64,000 nucleotides of DNA from Christensenella hongkongensis (GCF_000981035.1 NZ_LAYJ01000112.1:273927-337926), one strand, 5' to 3'. Shown: positions 17,321 through 26,625, counted from the first letter of the stretch. Numbers and translations are program-made. The notes: a model not told the origin generated them from the sequence alone.

Positions 17321-18796
17321 ATGAGTGTTTTAGAGTTTAAAAACGTATCAAAATCATTTCCTGGCGTAAAAGCGTTGAGCGGTATCAGCTTTTCGGTCGA
17401 AAAAGGGGACGTGCACGTGCTTATTGGGGAAAATGGCGCGGGAAAGTCGACCTTGATCAAAATTCTGACAGGCGTGAACAAGCCCGACGAGGGAAGCGAG
17501 ATATGGATCGACGACAAAAAAGTGGATATCACTTCGCCGGTGGATGCGCTTAATCAGGGTATTGTAGCGATTTATCAGGATTTTTCGCTGTTTGATAACC
17601 TGACGGTTGTGGAAAATATTGCGTTGGGACTTCAAATCGCCAATGGGAAAAAAATCGTGGACTGGAAGCACATGAAAAAGCGTGCGGCAGAGGCAATGAA
17701 AAAAGTCCGTCTTGAGGCCAACCCTGAGGAGCTTGTCGCAAACATCTCGGTTGCAAAAAAGCAGCTTGTGGCTATCGCGCGCGCCCTCGTTTACGATGTG
17801 AAGGTGCTCATCATGGACGAGCCGACATCATGCCTTTCACAGGGCGAGGTAGAGCAGCTTTTTGAGATCATACGCGAATTGAAAGCGGACGGTATTACGA
17901 TTATATTTGTCAGCCACAAAATGGAAGAAATATTTGAGGTCGGGGATATGATCTCTGTTCTGCGCGACGGACAGTATAAAGGAACCTTCCGTAAGGAGGA
18001 TATCACGGTGGAACAGCTCATCGAGTTGATGGTGGGCAGGAAGATCACCTACGAAAACTATGAAAAACGTAAATTTCACGAACCAATCCTGAAGGTTGAG
18101 AACCTTTGCAAAAAATCAAATTTCAAGGACATCAGTTTTGAACTTAACAAGGGAGAAATACTTGGCTTCACAGGGCTTGTAGGCGCAGGGCGCACGGAGG
18201 TCATTCAGGCGTTGTTTGGCCTTAATAAGCCGGACAGCGGGCAGATTTACCTGCACGGTAAAAAAGTCAGCATCGATTCCCCGGTGGACGCGATCAAAAA
18301 CAAGCTTGGTTATGTTCCGGAAAACCGGCTGACAGAAGGGCTCATCCAGACGCAAAGTATCAAGAGGAACCTGAACGTTGCGATCCTTAAAGAGCTCAAG
18401 CAGGGCATATTCCTGAGCAATACTGCAAAGAATAAATCGGCGGAAAAGTGGATGGAAAAACTGGCGATCAAGCCGGTGATACCGGATATGCTGGTCGGCA
18501 AGCTTTCCGGCGGAAACCAGCAGCGCGTTGTTATCGCGAAATGGCTGGCGACACATCCGGAAATACTGATTGTTGACGAACCGACAAATGGCATTGACGT
18601 CGGCGCAAAAGAGGAAATACACAGGCTGCTGCGCCAGCTTGCAGGGGATGGCATGAGCATTATTGTCGTAAGCTCCGAGCTGCCTGAGGTCATATCGATC
18701 TGCGACCGTATCCTTGTTATGAAAAACGGTAAAATCGTAGCGGAAATGGGCGAGGGCGCAACACAGGAAATGATCCTGAACAAAGCGGTTCTATAG
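17321..18796 (+). CDS. Sugar ABC importer, double ATPase subunit (RbsA/MglA type)
   Basis: This is a 491-residue protein with two fused ATPase domains. Domain 1 has Walker A GENGAGKST, signature-region SVAKKQLVAIARAL and Walker B LIMDEPTSCL. Domain 2 has the degenerate Walker A GLVGAGRTE that marks this family, signature LSGGNQQRV and Walker B LIVDEPTNGID. It powers carbohydrate import with the two permeases and the lipoprotein downstream. The start at 17321 has GGAGG upstream. An in-frame ATG at 17282 lies next to operator O3 and lacks a ribosome site. Confidence 0.93.
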   Translation: MSVLEFKNVSKSFPGVKALSGISFSVEKGDVHVLIGENGAGKSTLIKILTGVNKPDEGSEIWIDDKKVDITSPVDALNQGIVAIYQDFSLFDNLTVVENIALGLQIANGKKIVDWKHMKKRAAEAMKKVRLEANPEELVANISVAKKQLVAIARALVYDVKVLIMDEPTSCLSQGEVEQLFEIIRELKADGITIIFVSHKMEEIFEVGDMISVLRDGQYKGTFRKEDITVEQLIELMVGRKITYENYEKRKFHEPILKVENLCKKSNFKDISFELNKGEILGFTGLVGAGRTEVIQALFGLNKPDSGQIYLHGKKVSIDSPVDAIKNKLGYVPENRLTEGLIQTQSIKRNLNVAILKELKQGIFLSNTAKNKSAEKWMEKLAIKPVIPDMLVGKLSGGNQQRVVIAKWLATHPEILIVDEPTNGIDVGAKEEIHRLLRQLAGDGMSIIVVSSELPEVISICDRILVMKNGKIVAEMGEGATQEMILNKAVL

Positions 18797-18810
18797 CGGG
18801 GGAAAAACAG

Positions 18811-19818
18811 ATGGAAAAGGTAAGACAACTATTCAAAAAGAAAGAGATGGGCATTCTGTTCATCCTGATCATCACAATGATCATCATTACGATTGGGAAC
18901 ACCGTCTTTATCCGCCCCGACAACATTATGGATATCCTGACGTCCAATATTGTAATGGGTATCTCGGCGCTTGGCATGCTCCTGATCATTATTACCGGCG
19001 GTATCGACGTATCAGTCGGCGCGGTTATTACGGCCGTTACCGTAGTGATTGGGGAGTTTTCCACGAAGGTCGGCGGAAATCTATTTATACTGGTGCTGAT
19101 TGCCTGCGCTTCAGGCGCGGTGCTGGGACTGATGAACGGATTGCTGGTGGCAAGGCTCAAGCTTCCGGCCATTGTTGCCACGCTTGGCACGATGAGCATT
19201 ATCAACGGGCTTGTGCTCCTGGTGACAAACGGAAAGTATATCAGGAACCTTCCGGACTATATTTCCGGCCTGGGCCAGCAATACCTCTTTAAAATGGACC
19301 TTCCGGACGGCGGGTTCTGGGGGGTTCCGGCAATTTGGCTTTTTTGGGCAGGAGCAATCATACTCACATGGTTTATCCTGCGTCATACGGTAATCGGCAG
19401 GGGAATTTATGCGGTAGGCGGCAATGAAGAATCCGCACAGCGTGTGGGCTACCGGCCAAAACGCGTATTGACATTTGCCTATACGTACGGAGGAATCATG
19501 GCGGGCCTTGCGGCAGTGGTGCATACGGGAATCATGAGACAGGTAGATCCGCTGGCATTCAAGGGCTTTGAAATGCAGGTAATCGCTGCGGTGGTCGTAG
19601 GCGGCGCGAATATCCTCGGTGGATATGGGACCGTTCTTGGCACGACGATCGGCGTATTATTTATGGCGGTGATCAACAACGGAATGGTTTTGATGCACAT
19701 TCCTACGTTCTATCAAAAAATTGCGATAGGCCTTGTAATCCTGATTGCGATCTCAATCGACGTCGTCCAGCAAACGATGAAGGAACGCAGGATGGTCAAA
19801 GTGGATATCAAGGAGTAA
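18811..19818 (+). CDS. Sugar ABC importer permease 1 (RbsC type)
   Basis: This is a 335-residue permease with 8-10 membrane segments. It carries the BPD_transp_2 pattern GITGGIDVSVG-like (IITGGIDVSVGAV), GLMNGLLVARLKLPAIVATLGTM and GGANILGGYGTV, diagnostic of ribose/galactose/inositol-type importers. It begins 15 bp after the ATPase and is followed 12 bp later by a second, different permease. The two probably form a heterodimeric channel. Confidence 0.92.
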   Translation: MEKVRQLFKKKEMGILFILIITMIIITIGNTVFIRPDNIMDILTSNIVMGISALGMLLIIITGGIDVSVGAVITAVTVVIGEFSTKVGGNLFILVLIACASGAVLGLMNGLLVARLKLPAIVATLGTMSIINGLVLLVTNGKYIRNLPDYISGLGQQYLFKMDLPDGGFWGVPAIWLFWAGAIILTWFILRHTVIGRGIYAVGGNEESAQRVGYRPKRVLTFAYTYGGIMAGLAAVVHTGIMRQVDPLAFKGFEMQVIAAVVVGGANILGGYGTVLGTTIGVLFMAVINNGMVLMHIPTFYQKIAIGLVILIAISIDVVQQTMKERRMVKVDIKE

Positions 19819-19830
19819 TAGGAGGACGTT

Positions 19831-20811
19831 ATGAAAAAAACCAACGAAGTATACATCCTGCTGGGCGTTTTGGGCCTGATCATCGCAGTATTTGCAATTT
19901 TATCGGGCGGCGCATTATTTGACGGCGGGGTGATCCAGACATTTGCGTTCCAGTTTCCGGAATTTGGACTTCTGACGCTGGGCATGATGATTGCGATCCT
20001 GACAGGAGGCATCAATATGTCGCTGGTCTCAACGGCGGCTCTTTCAGGGATATTGGGAGCGATGGTGCTGTCAAATCCCGCTTTGGAACCAGCGCAGGCA
20101 ATTACGCTTGGCATCGTGGTGTGCATGGTCAGCGCGGCTGCCATGGGCGCGCTTAACGGGGCGATCATTTCCTTTTTGAACGTACCGCCTATGCTCGTTA
20201 CGATTGGAACCATGACGCTGTTTGAAGGAATCAGCCTGAACCTCACAGAGGGCGGCGCAATCTCCGGGTTTCCGGAGGAGTTCTTTACAATCGGCACGGG
20301 AAGCGTTCTGGGGATTCCGGTCCCGCTGCTCTTCTTTGTGATCGTTGCGGTAGCGCTGTTCTTCCTGCTTGAAAAAACGGTGTGGGGCGAGAAGGTTTAC
20401 ATGGTGGGCAGCAACCCCAAGGTGACAAGGTATTCCGGCATCAACAACAAAGCGGTTTTGTTTGGCGTCTATATTCTGTCCGGCCTGCTGTGCGGGCTTG
20501 CGGCGATCATCATGATCTCAAGGTACAATTCGGCAAAGGTGGATTACGGCGCCTCTTACCTGCTCCAGACGGTTGCGGCAGTCGTACTCGGCGGCACAAG
20601 CATTTCCGGCGGGTATGGTAAGGTGGCTGGCACGGTCGTTGCGGTACTCATCATCCAGCTTATCACCACCGGCTTTAACATACTGGGCGTAAACAAGCTT
20701 TATACAGATATTTGCGTTGGAGTGGTTTTGATCGCGGTGCTTGCGGCAAACACACTGAAAGGCGCATCCAAAAAGAAAATAAGTTTCTCTAAAAAGGGAA
20801 ATCCGGCTTAA
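19831..20811 (+). CDS. Sugar ABC importer permease 2 (RbsC type)
   Basis: This is a 326-residue second permease of the same family, with ILTGGINMSLVSTA, GALNGAIISFLNVPPMLVTIGTM and VLGGTSISGGYGKVAGT. It is clearly diverged from permease 1. Two-permease versions of this system occur with AI-2 (LsrCD), and with some pentose, polyol and nucleoside importers. That narrows little, but argues against plain RbsC homodimers. An AGGAGG ribosome site lies upstream. Confidence 0.92.
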   Translation: MKKTNEVYILLGVLGLIIAVFAILSGGALFDGGVIQTFAFQFPEFGLLTLGMMIAILTGGINMSLVSTAALSGILGAMVLSNPALEPAQAITLGIVVCMVSAAAMGALNGAIISFLNVPPMLVTIGTMTLFEGISLNLTEGGAISGFPEEFFTIGTGSVLGIPVPLLFFVIVAVALFFLLEKTVWGEKVYMVGSNPKVTRYSGINNKAVLFGVYILSGLLCGLAAIIMISRYNSAKVDYGASYLLQTVAAVVLGGTSISGGYGKVAGTVVAVLIIQLITTGFNILGVNKLYTDICVGVVLIAVLAANTLKGASKKKISFSKKGNPA

Positions 20812-20845
20812 CAAAACTCTGGAAATAAAAAAAGGGAGGAAAAAA

Positions 20846-21937
20846 ATGAAAAAGAAATTGTTGGTAGTGGCAGCGGTCATTCTGGTAGCGGCGCTTGTAT
20901 TTGCAAGCTGCGCACCGGCGCAGACACCGGCTGCGGAAAGTTCCGCGGCAGGAGAGGCAACGCAAAGCCAGGAGGCGGCTTCCGCAGCTCCGGCGGCGGA
21001 AAATTCGTCTGACAAGTCCGGGGACGACTTCACGGTGCTCGTTCTTCCAAAGATGATTGGTATTCCGATTTTTGACGCGTTTGAAGCAGGCGCGGTCAAG
21101 GCGGGCGAAGACTTTGGAATCAACGTGATCTATACCGGCCCGACGGCGGCAGACGCGGTAGAGCAGGTCAAAATCCTTGAGGATTACATCAATAAAGGAA
21201 TTGACTGCGTTGCGGTAGCGCCGAACGATCCGGCGGCATTCTCGCCGGTACTCAAAAAAGCGCGCGAAGCGGGCGTAACAATCGTCGATTGGGACAGCTA
21301 CGCAGAGGCGGGGCTTGCAGACCTTTCGTGCAGGCAGCTTGACGACGAAGAATTTGGGAAAGCAATCTGGGACGGCCTTGCAGAAGCAATGGGGACGGAA
21401 GGCGACTATGCGATCATCACGGGCGGCCTTTCCGCAGAGAACCTCAACAGCTGGATCAACGCAGGCATGGACTATGCAAAAGAAAAATATCCCAACCTGA
21501 ATCTCGTTACGGATATCATCCCGTGCGACGAAAAACAGCAGACGGCTTATACAAAGGCGCTTGAACTGATCAAATCCTATCCAGACCTCAAAGGTATCGT
21601 AGGAATCAGTACGCCGGCTCCGATCGGTGCCGCGCAGGCAGTACAGGAAAAAGGACTGCAGGATAAGATCGCGGTTGTAGGTACGGTCGTTCCTAACGAC
21701 GCGAAGCCGTTCCTGGAGGACGGATCGCTGGACAGCGGTTATCTGTACGATCCGACGGGCTTTATGTATGCGACGACATATCTCGCATGGCAGAAGAGCC
21801 TGGGCAACGAGATCACAGATCAGATGGAGATTCCCAACATCGGACAGAAGGTGACGGTATCTGAAGATGGAAAGAGCATTACTTATGCTCCGCCGCTTAA
21901 ATTCACAAAAGAGAACGTAAACGACTACGATTTCTAA
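20846..21937 (+). CDS. Sugar ABC importer substrate-binding lipoprotein (periplasmic-binding type I)
   Basis: This is a 363-residue lipoprotein. The signal peptide MKKKLLVVAAVILVAALVFASC ends in a lipobox with Cys22, followed by a Ser/Ala/Glu-rich linker (to about residue 57). The Peripla_BP_4 fold starts at FTVLVLPKMIGIPIFDAFEAG. It includes NDPAAFSPVLKKAREAGVTIVDWDS and the TGGLSAENLNSWINAG segment, as in RhaS/LsrB-type binding proteins. This part defines substrate specificity. RhaS- or LsrB-like features fit a sugar, but the ligand is not known. Confidence 0.92.
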   Translation: MKKKLLVVAAVILVAALVFASCAPAQTPAAESSAAGEATQSQEAASAAPAAENSSDKSGDDFTVLVLPKMIGIPIFDAFEAGAVKAGEDFGINVIYTGPTAADAVEQVKILEDYINKGIDCVAVAPNDPAAFSPVLKKAREAGVTIVDWDSYAEAGLADLSCRQLDDEEFGKAIWDGLAEAMGTEGDYAIITGGLSAENLNSWINAGMDYAKEKYPNLNLVTDIIPCDEKQQTAYTKALELIKSYPDLKGIVGISTPAPIGAAQAVQEKGLQDKIAVVGTVVPNDAKPFLEDGSLDSGYLYDPTGFMYATTYLAWQKSLGNEITDQMEIPNIGQKVTVSEDGKSITYAPPLKFTKENVNDYDF

Positions 21938-21952
21938 AAAAAGGTAAGGTTC

Positions 21953-21976
21953 CGCCCCGGAGATTTCTCCGGGGCG
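21953..21976 (+). other. Stable stem-loop after the binding-protein gene
   Basis: A 10-bp GC-rich stem CGCCCCGGAG/CTCCGGGGCG with an ATTT loop lies 15 bp after the stop and has no T-run. Such hairpins often protect the abundant binding-protein part of an operon mRNA from 3' decay. Confidence 0.6.
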
Positions 21977-22016
21977 GGGCAATCTACCGAACTCAGGAGC
22001 AAGAGGAGTAAGAAAT

Positions 22017-22994
22017 ATGAAATTTAACCTGGATTGTCATTTGTTCTGCTTTGGCACGTTCAGCGAACGGTATGTCCCGGAGGGGTATTTTGACAGCGTA
22101 GATGTAAAAAAGGCATTTGAAACGATTGCATCCACATCGGTTAAGGGCTTTATGAATACATGGAAGCCCGGGCTTTTGCCGGATGATCCGGAAACAAACA
22201 AAAAATTTCTCGCGGAATACGGCCTGGTGCCCTCGTTGGTGCTGATTGATAATTTCGGAGACAGGAAATATCGCCATGGAGCGTTTTCAACTTCTCAAAA
22301 AGATGTACAGAAGGAAAACATGAAGCTTTGCAAGGAAGGGATCGATTTTGCAAAAGCGCTTGGCGTACACAGCGTTTTATTATGGCCCGCGCACGACGGC
22401 ATGGATTATCCATTTTCGGTGGATTACCGGGCGACATGGGAACGTATGGTGGATAACTTCATTGAGATCGCGGAATACGCGGGCGACATGAAGCTTGCAA
22501 TCGAACCAAAGCCGCAGGATCCCCGTCAGAAAATGCTTGTAAACAGCACAGGCAAGGCGATGATGCTGGTGCAGGATATCGCAAAGGATAACGTAGGGCT
22601 TGCGCTTGACGTAGGGCATTCGTTTGCGGCGGCAGAAAATCCCGCGGAATCGTGCGTTGTTATGGACAGGCATAAAAAACTGTTCCAGGTGCATCTTAAC
22701 GATAACTATAAAAATGCAGATCCGGATATGATTTTCGGAACGGTCAATTTCTGGGAAAACCTGGAATTTATGTATTACCTCATCCAGACGGATTTTGACG
22801 GTTGGTGCTCTGTGGATATCATTGCAAACCGTGAAAACAGGGAGGATTCTTTCCGAGCCTGTGTGCGCCTGATTGAGAAGTACTATGAAATGGCCGGTAG
22901 GCTGGTGGAAAACAAGGACGTTCTCCAGGCAAATATGGAGGATTACCGTTTCAGCAAAAATATAGATTTGATCAGCAGCATCATTTTCCGGTAA
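22017..22994 (+). CDS. Sugar phosphate isomerase/epimerase-family TIM-barrel protein (AP-endonuclease 2 fold)
   Basis: This is a 325-residue protein of the xylose-isomerase-like superfamily. The metal-binding pattern is visible: Glu in LAIEPKPQDPR, Asp-x-x-His in LALDVGHSFAA, and His-x-Asn/Asp in VHLNDNY. The segment EPKPQDPRQKM resembles rhamnose/xylose isomerase-type and tagatose 3-epimerase-like enzymes. It probably isomerises or epimerises the imported sugar or its oxidation product. It follows the importer with AAGAGGAG upstream of the ATG. Confidence 0.85.
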   Translation: MKFNLDCHLFCFGTFSERYVPEGYFDSVDVKKAFETIASTSVKGFMNTWKPGLLPDDPETNKKFLAEYGLVPSLVLIDNFGDRKYRHGAFSTSQKDVQKENMKLCKEGIDFAKALGVHSVLLWPAHDGMDYPFSVDYRATWERMVDNFIEIAEYAGDMKLAIEPKPQDPRQKMLVNSTGKAMMLVQDIAKDNVGLALDVGHSFAAAENPAESCVVMDRHKKLFQVHLNDNYKNADPDMIFGTVNFWENLEFMYYLIQTDFDGWCSVDIIANRENREDSFRACVRLIEKYYEMAGRLVENKDVLQANMEDYRFSKNIDLISSIIFR

Positions 22995-23018
22995 GCGGAA
23001 AAAGAGGAGTGGATTGTT

Positions 23019-23813
23019 ATGGCATTAAAACTGGAAAATAAAGTCGCGTGGGTTAGCGGCGCAAACAAAGGGATCGGCGCCGGCGTTGCCCGCCTGTTTG
23101 CGGCGGAAGGCGCAAAGGTGGCGATGATCGGCAGGACGCCCGCCGAGGGCGAAGCGATTGCGCAGGAAATCAGGCAGGCGGGAGGCGAAGCTTTTTTCTT
23201 CCGTTGTGACGTGTCTGAGGAAGCGGATATCAAAGCGTCCATCGAGGAGACCGCAAAACGTTATGGCACCATTGATATTCTGATCAACAATGCGGGAATG
23301 ATCGACGTAAAGATGCTTCACGAATATACGTCGGAGGACTGGGATTTTGTAATGGACGTCAACGTGAAGTCCATGTTCCTGTCCTTTAAATACGCGTTTC
23401 CGTATTTAAAGGAGCATGAGCACAGCTATGTGGTAAACGTCGGCTCTATTTCGAGCTTTGTGGGGCAGGACAGCACGCCTGTTTATACGACATCGAAGGG
23501 TGCGGCGCTCAACCTTTCAAAGTCAATCGGGCTTGATTACGCAAGATATGGGATTCGCTGCAACTGCGTTTGCCCGGGCATTACGGATACGCCGATGCTG
23601 CATACGCATATGGACGCAGAGGCAGATCCGCAGGCACATTACAAAAAGCGCCTGACACGCGTGCCGATTAACAAGCCGCTTTTTCCGGAAGATGTGGCAA
23701 AAACATGCCTGTTTTTCTCGTGTGAGGATTCCTCCGGCGTGACGGCTACGTCTCTCATCATTGATGGCGGTTACCTTGGCTGCGCGGAATGGGACGCATC
23801 CAAGTATGAATAA
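23019..23813 (+). CDS. Short-chain dehydrogenase/reductase 1
   Basis: This 264-residue classical SDR has the cofactor loop GANKGIGAG and the NNAG motif (INNAGM). The catalytic serine lies in VGSISSF and the Tyr-x-x-x-Lys pair in VYTTSKGAAL. The C-terminus IDGGYLGCAEWDASKYE is extended compared with relatives. It would oxidise a secondary alcohol of a sugar or polyol with NAD(P)+. It is paired with a second SDR 57 bp downstream in the same operon. Confidence 0.9.
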   Translation: MALKLENKVAWVSGANKGIGAGVARLFAAEGAKVAMIGRTPAEGEAIAQEIRQAGGEAFFFRCDVSEEADIKASIEETAKRYGTIDILINNAGMIDVKMLHEYTSEDWDFVMDVNVKSMFLSFKYAFPYLKEHEHSYVVNVGSISSFVGQDSTPVYTTSKGAALNLSKSIGLDYARYGIRCNCVCPGITDTPMLHTHMDAEADPQAHYKKRLTRVPINKPLFPEDVAKTCLFFSCEDSSGVTATSLIIDGGYLGCAEWDASKYE

Positions 23814-23834
23814 AATTCGACAAAGAAAAACCTT

Positions 23835-23855
23835 CGGCGGCCTCCATGGCCGCCG
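23835..23855 (+). other. Stem-loop between the two SDR genes
   Basis: An 8-bp stem CGGCGGCC/GGCCGCCG with loop TCCAT and no T-run lies just before the ribosome site of the second SDR. It may tune translation or mRNA stability. Confidence 0.45.
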
Positions 23856-23870
23856 GTAAAGGAGAAAGCA

Positions 23871-24617
23871 ATGGATTTTACAGGAAAAACGGCAATCGTC
23901 ACGGGCGGCGCGAAAGGAATAGGCAGGGGCTGTGTTGAGCTTTTCGCTGAAAACGGGGCAAATGTCGTACTCGCCGATATGAACTGTGATATGGCAACTG
24001 AGGTAGAACAGGAGCTAAAGGGGCGCGGACTTCAGGTCAAAGCGGTGAAAGTCAATGTAAAGCAAGTAAGCGATATCGAAAAGATGGTGAATACAGCCGT
24101 GGAATCCTTTGGAACGGTCGATATCCTTGTGAACAATGCGGGGATTTTCCATTCCACGCCGGTTGAGGACGTCACGGAGGAGGAATGGGATAATATAATG
24201 GCAATCAACCTGAAAAGCGTTTTTTTTGCTACACAAAAGGTATTGCCTTATATGAAGAAAAAGCACTGCGGGAAAATACTCAACCTCTCGTCACTGGCAG
24301 GCAGGAATGGCGGGATTGTAAACGGACTTGGTTATTCTGCGGCCAAAGCGGGGATTATTGGCCTGACGCGGGGGTTTGCGGCGCGGTTTGCACAGCATGG
24401 CATCAATGTCAATGCGATTGCCCCGGGCTCTACGGATACCGGTATTCTTGGCGGGCTCAGCGCGCAGGAAACAGCGGAGCTTGTTGCGAAAATACCATTG
24501 GGAAGGTATGGCACGGTGCATGAGGTTGCATCTGCAGTCGCCTTTCTGTGCTCGGACGACGCTTCCTTTATCACAGGAGCGGTACTCGATGTGAACGGTG
24601 GGATGTATTTCGGATGA
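23871..24617 (+). CDS. Short-chain dehydrogenase/reductase 2
   Basis: This 248-residue classical SDR has TGGAKGIGRG, NNAGI, the serine of LNLSSLAG and catalytic YSAAKAGI, ending GAVLDVNGGMYFG. It resembles 3-oxoacyl-ACP reductase-like and sugar dehydrogenase SDRs, which cannot be told apart by motif. Its place behind the sugar importer and a TIM-barrel protein makes a role in sugar or polyol oxidation more likely than fatty acid synthesis. A strong terminator follows. Confidence 0.9.
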   Translation: MDFTGKTAIVTGGAKGIGRGCVELFAENGANVVLADMNCDMATEVEQELKGRGLQVKAVKVNVKQVSDIEKMVNTAVESFGTVDILVNNAGIFHSTPVEDVTEEEWDNIMAINLKSVFFATQKVLPYMKKKHCGKILNLSSLAGRNGGIVNGLGYSAAKAGIIGLTRGFAARFAQHGINVNAIAPGSTDTGILGGLSAQETAELVAKIPLGRYGTVHEVASAVAFLCSDDASFITGAVLDVNGGMYFG

Positions 24618-24664
24618 AATAATGATCTGAAAGGTGCACTTTTTCGTTCGCATAGTTTTTTGCC

Positions 24665-24690
24665 GGCGCCCTGGATGGCGCCTTTTTTTT
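24665..24690 (+). terminator. Intrinsic terminator of the sugar import operon
   Basis: Stem GGCGCC/GGCGCC with loop CTGGAT is followed by eight T. Confidence 0.85.
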
Positions 24691-24814
24691 ACCGGTAGCA
24701 GGATGAAAGGCAGCCGGCAGGCTGTGAGGGTATCCCAGGCGATATGTAAAAAAAGCGCTGGATTTGATTGGGCAGGCAACCGTTGCCAATAGTAAGGCGA
24801 TGGTTTTGATCAAG

Positions 24815-24844
24815 TTGTGTGGGAAAAGGCTTTTGAGGTATAAT
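24815..24844 (+). promoter_or_regulatory. Promoter of the cupin gene
   Basis: TTGTGT (24815-24820), an 18-bp spacer and a perfect TATAAT (24839-24844). No copy of the shared operator is seen here. Confidence 0.6.
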
Positions 24845-24879
24845 ACGCCTAAAGCAAAACGTACAAAAGGAGTTTTGAT

Positions 24880-25275
24880 ATGGAATCGAAAAAGAAAAAC
24901 GAACTGTGCGGAGAAAAGCTGCCGGGAAGGATTATCACAAAAGTGGTCGGTAAGGATTCGCCGATTTTAAGCGAAAAAATGACGGTCGGCTTTGGAAAAT
25001 ACTGCGACGAGGCCGGCCCGATGCAGCCTCATAACCATGCGGAAGAAACGGTGTATATTGTAGACGCTAAAAACGGCTGGGTGCGCTACGGTGGAGAACC
25101 GGGCTGCCTTCTGCATAAAATGGAACTGGAAAAGGGGATGACGCTTCACTTTGATGAGCTGGAGTGGCATGTTTTCGAATATGGAGAAGGCGGGTTCGTT
25201 GAAATTATCTTCATTTATGGACAAACGGAAAATATCCGTCCGGAAGAGATTGAACAAAAGGAACGCATAAAGTAA
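24880..25275 (+). CDS. Cupin-domain protein
   Basis: This 131-residue single cupin has the metal-binding motif 1 MQPHNHAEETVYIV, with the two His and Glu, and motif 2 LHFDELEWHVFEYG. Small cupins of this kind are sugar isomerases, dioxygenase-like or ligand-sensing proteins. It has its own promoter and sits between the import operon and the LacI gene. It may act on a pathway intermediate, for example as a mutarotase or isomerase, but the function is unassigned. Confidence 0.82.
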   Translation: MESKKKNELCGEKLPGRIITKVVGKDSPILSEKMTVGFGKYCDEAGPMQPHNHAEETVYIVDAKNGWVRYGGEPGCLLHKMELEKGMTLHFDELEWHVFEYGEGGFVEIIFIYGQTENIRPEEIEQKERIK

Positions 25276-25350
25276 TCCAACTCTTTATAAAGGGCGATAA
25301 ATGCGATAACAGAAACTAGTTTTACGTTTAAGTAAATTTTGCTTGTTTTG

Positions 25351-25379
25351 TTGACTTGCCCTCGATTCAATGATATGAT
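25351..25379 (+). promoter_or_regulatory. Promoter of the LacI-family gene
   Basis: TTGACT (25351-25356), 17-bp spacer and TATGAT (25374-25379). A loose dyad TTTAC..GTAAA lies about 15 bp upstream of the -35. Confidence 0.65.
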
Positions 25380-25406
25380 TCAAGTAAGAAAAAGCAGAAA
25401 AAAGAC

Positions 25407-26429
25407 ATGGAGGAAGGAAACTTGGCAGGAAAGAAGCCGGTTACGCTCAAAACAATAGGCGAGAAACTGAATATATCCGCAACTGCAGTGTCTAAAGCCC
25501 TGCGGGGAGACCGCAGCATCAGCGAGGAAACGACGCGGAAGGTGAAGAAGCTCGTTGAAGAGCTTAACTACAGGCCGAATTCCATCGCGAAAAGCCTGCG
25601 TACCAACGAGACAAAGACACTTGGCCTCGTCATTTCAGATTCTACGCTGTCATTGTTCGCGCCGGTGATCGAGGGCGTCGAAAAAGTGGCGTCTGAAAAG
25701 GGCTATAGCATTATCCTCGCCGACGCGCATTCCAACGTAGAGAAGGAAAAAGAAGCGGTGCGTACGCTTGTGAGCCACCGGATTGACGGCTTTATGCTTG
25801 CAACCTCCATGCTGACAGGAGAAGAACACAAAAGTTTTCTCGATTCCTTTGGCATCCCTTATCTGTTTTTGCTCAGAAAATGCGAATACGAATCGGGCAA
25901 TTACGTAATCAACGATAATGTTTACGGCACCTGCCAGATGATCAATCATCTGATCAAAACCAACAGCAAACGGATCCACTTCATCAATATCGCAAAAAGC
26001 ATCACCACCGCCGCAGAACGTGAGCGCGGCTACCGCGAGGCGCTTGAGGCGAACGGCATTGCGTTTGACAAGAGCATTGTTTATAACGTAAACCCAAGCT
26101 TTGACGAGGGCTACCACCAGATGTCGCATATCCTTGACGCAGGCGAGCCTGTGGAAACCGTATTCTGTGGTTGCGATATGATCGCGGTCGGCGCTATGAA
26201 CAGCATTATTGAAAAAGGCTACAGAATCCCTGAGGATATCCGCCTTGCTTCATACGACGATATTGAGTTTGCCAAATACCTGCGCGTACCGCTTACCACG
26301 GTGCGCCAGCCAAAGTACAGGATTGGCGAGCTTGGAGCGCAGATGCTGATCGAAATGATCACAAAGGATAAAGACCTTCATATCGATGTTGTTTTGAAGC
26401 CCGAACTGGTGCTTCGCGAGTCTACCTGA
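25407..26429 (+). CDS. LacI-family transcriptional regulator
   Basis: This is a protein of about 340 residues. The N-terminal helix-turn-helix and hinge (VTLKTIGEKLNISATAVSKALRGDRSISEETTRKVKKLVEELNYRPNSIAKSLR) lead to a periplasmic-binding-like sensor domain ending LTTVRQPKYRIGELGAQML. TTG at 25422 follows an AGGAAGG site and may be the true start, while the ATG at 25407 has no ribosome site. Dyads of LacI type lie in front of the import operon and in front of the catabolic operon immediately downstream, so this is the probable repressor of both, released by a sugar-derived inducer. Confidence 0.93.
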   Translation: MEEGNLAGKKPVTLKTIGEKLNISATAVSKALRGDRSISEETTRKVKKLVEELNYRPNSIAKSLRTNETKTLGLVISDSTLSLFAPVIEGVEKVASEKGYSIILADAHSNVEKEKEAVRTLVSHRIDGFMLATSMLTGEEHKSFLDSFGIPYLFLLRKCEYESGNYVINDNVYGTCQMINHLIKTNSKRIHFINIAKSITTAAERERGYREALEANGIAFDKSIVYNVNPSFDEGYHQMSHILDAGEPVETVFCGCDMIAVGAMNSIIEKGYRIPEDIRLASYDDIEFAKYLRVPLTTVRQPKYRIGELGAQMLIEMITKDKDLHIDVVLKPELVLREST

Positions 26430-26459
26430 TATTTTTTTCAATAAAAATCGTAAATTGTA

Positions 26460-26503
26460 TTGACTTTGTTTTCGTTTGGTATTAAAATTGATTTATCGAT
26501 AAA
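26460..26503 (+). promoter_or_regulatory. Promoter and LacI-type operator O4 of the catabolic operon
   Basis: TTGACT (26460-26465), a 17-bp spacer and TAAAAT (26483-26488) are followed at once by the perfect dyad TTTATCGATAAA (26492-26503) over the transcription start. Confidence 0.7.
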
Positions 26504-26613
26504 CTAAATTGATTCCGTTAAAGAAAATTAAAACTCCTGATTAAACTCCTGTAAGCCACATTTTAATGTAAAATTGTGAAAAAAGAGAAATTGATTTTTT
26601 TTTAAACATTCAG

Positions 26614-26625
26614 TTTAACGATAAA
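26614..26625. promoter_or_regulatory. LacI-type operator O5 in the catabolic operon leader
   Basis: TTTAACGATAAA is identical to O3 in front of the import operon, and lies 122 bp downstream of O4 and 30 bp before the first gene. The paired sites allow repression by DNA looping. Confidence 0.65.
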
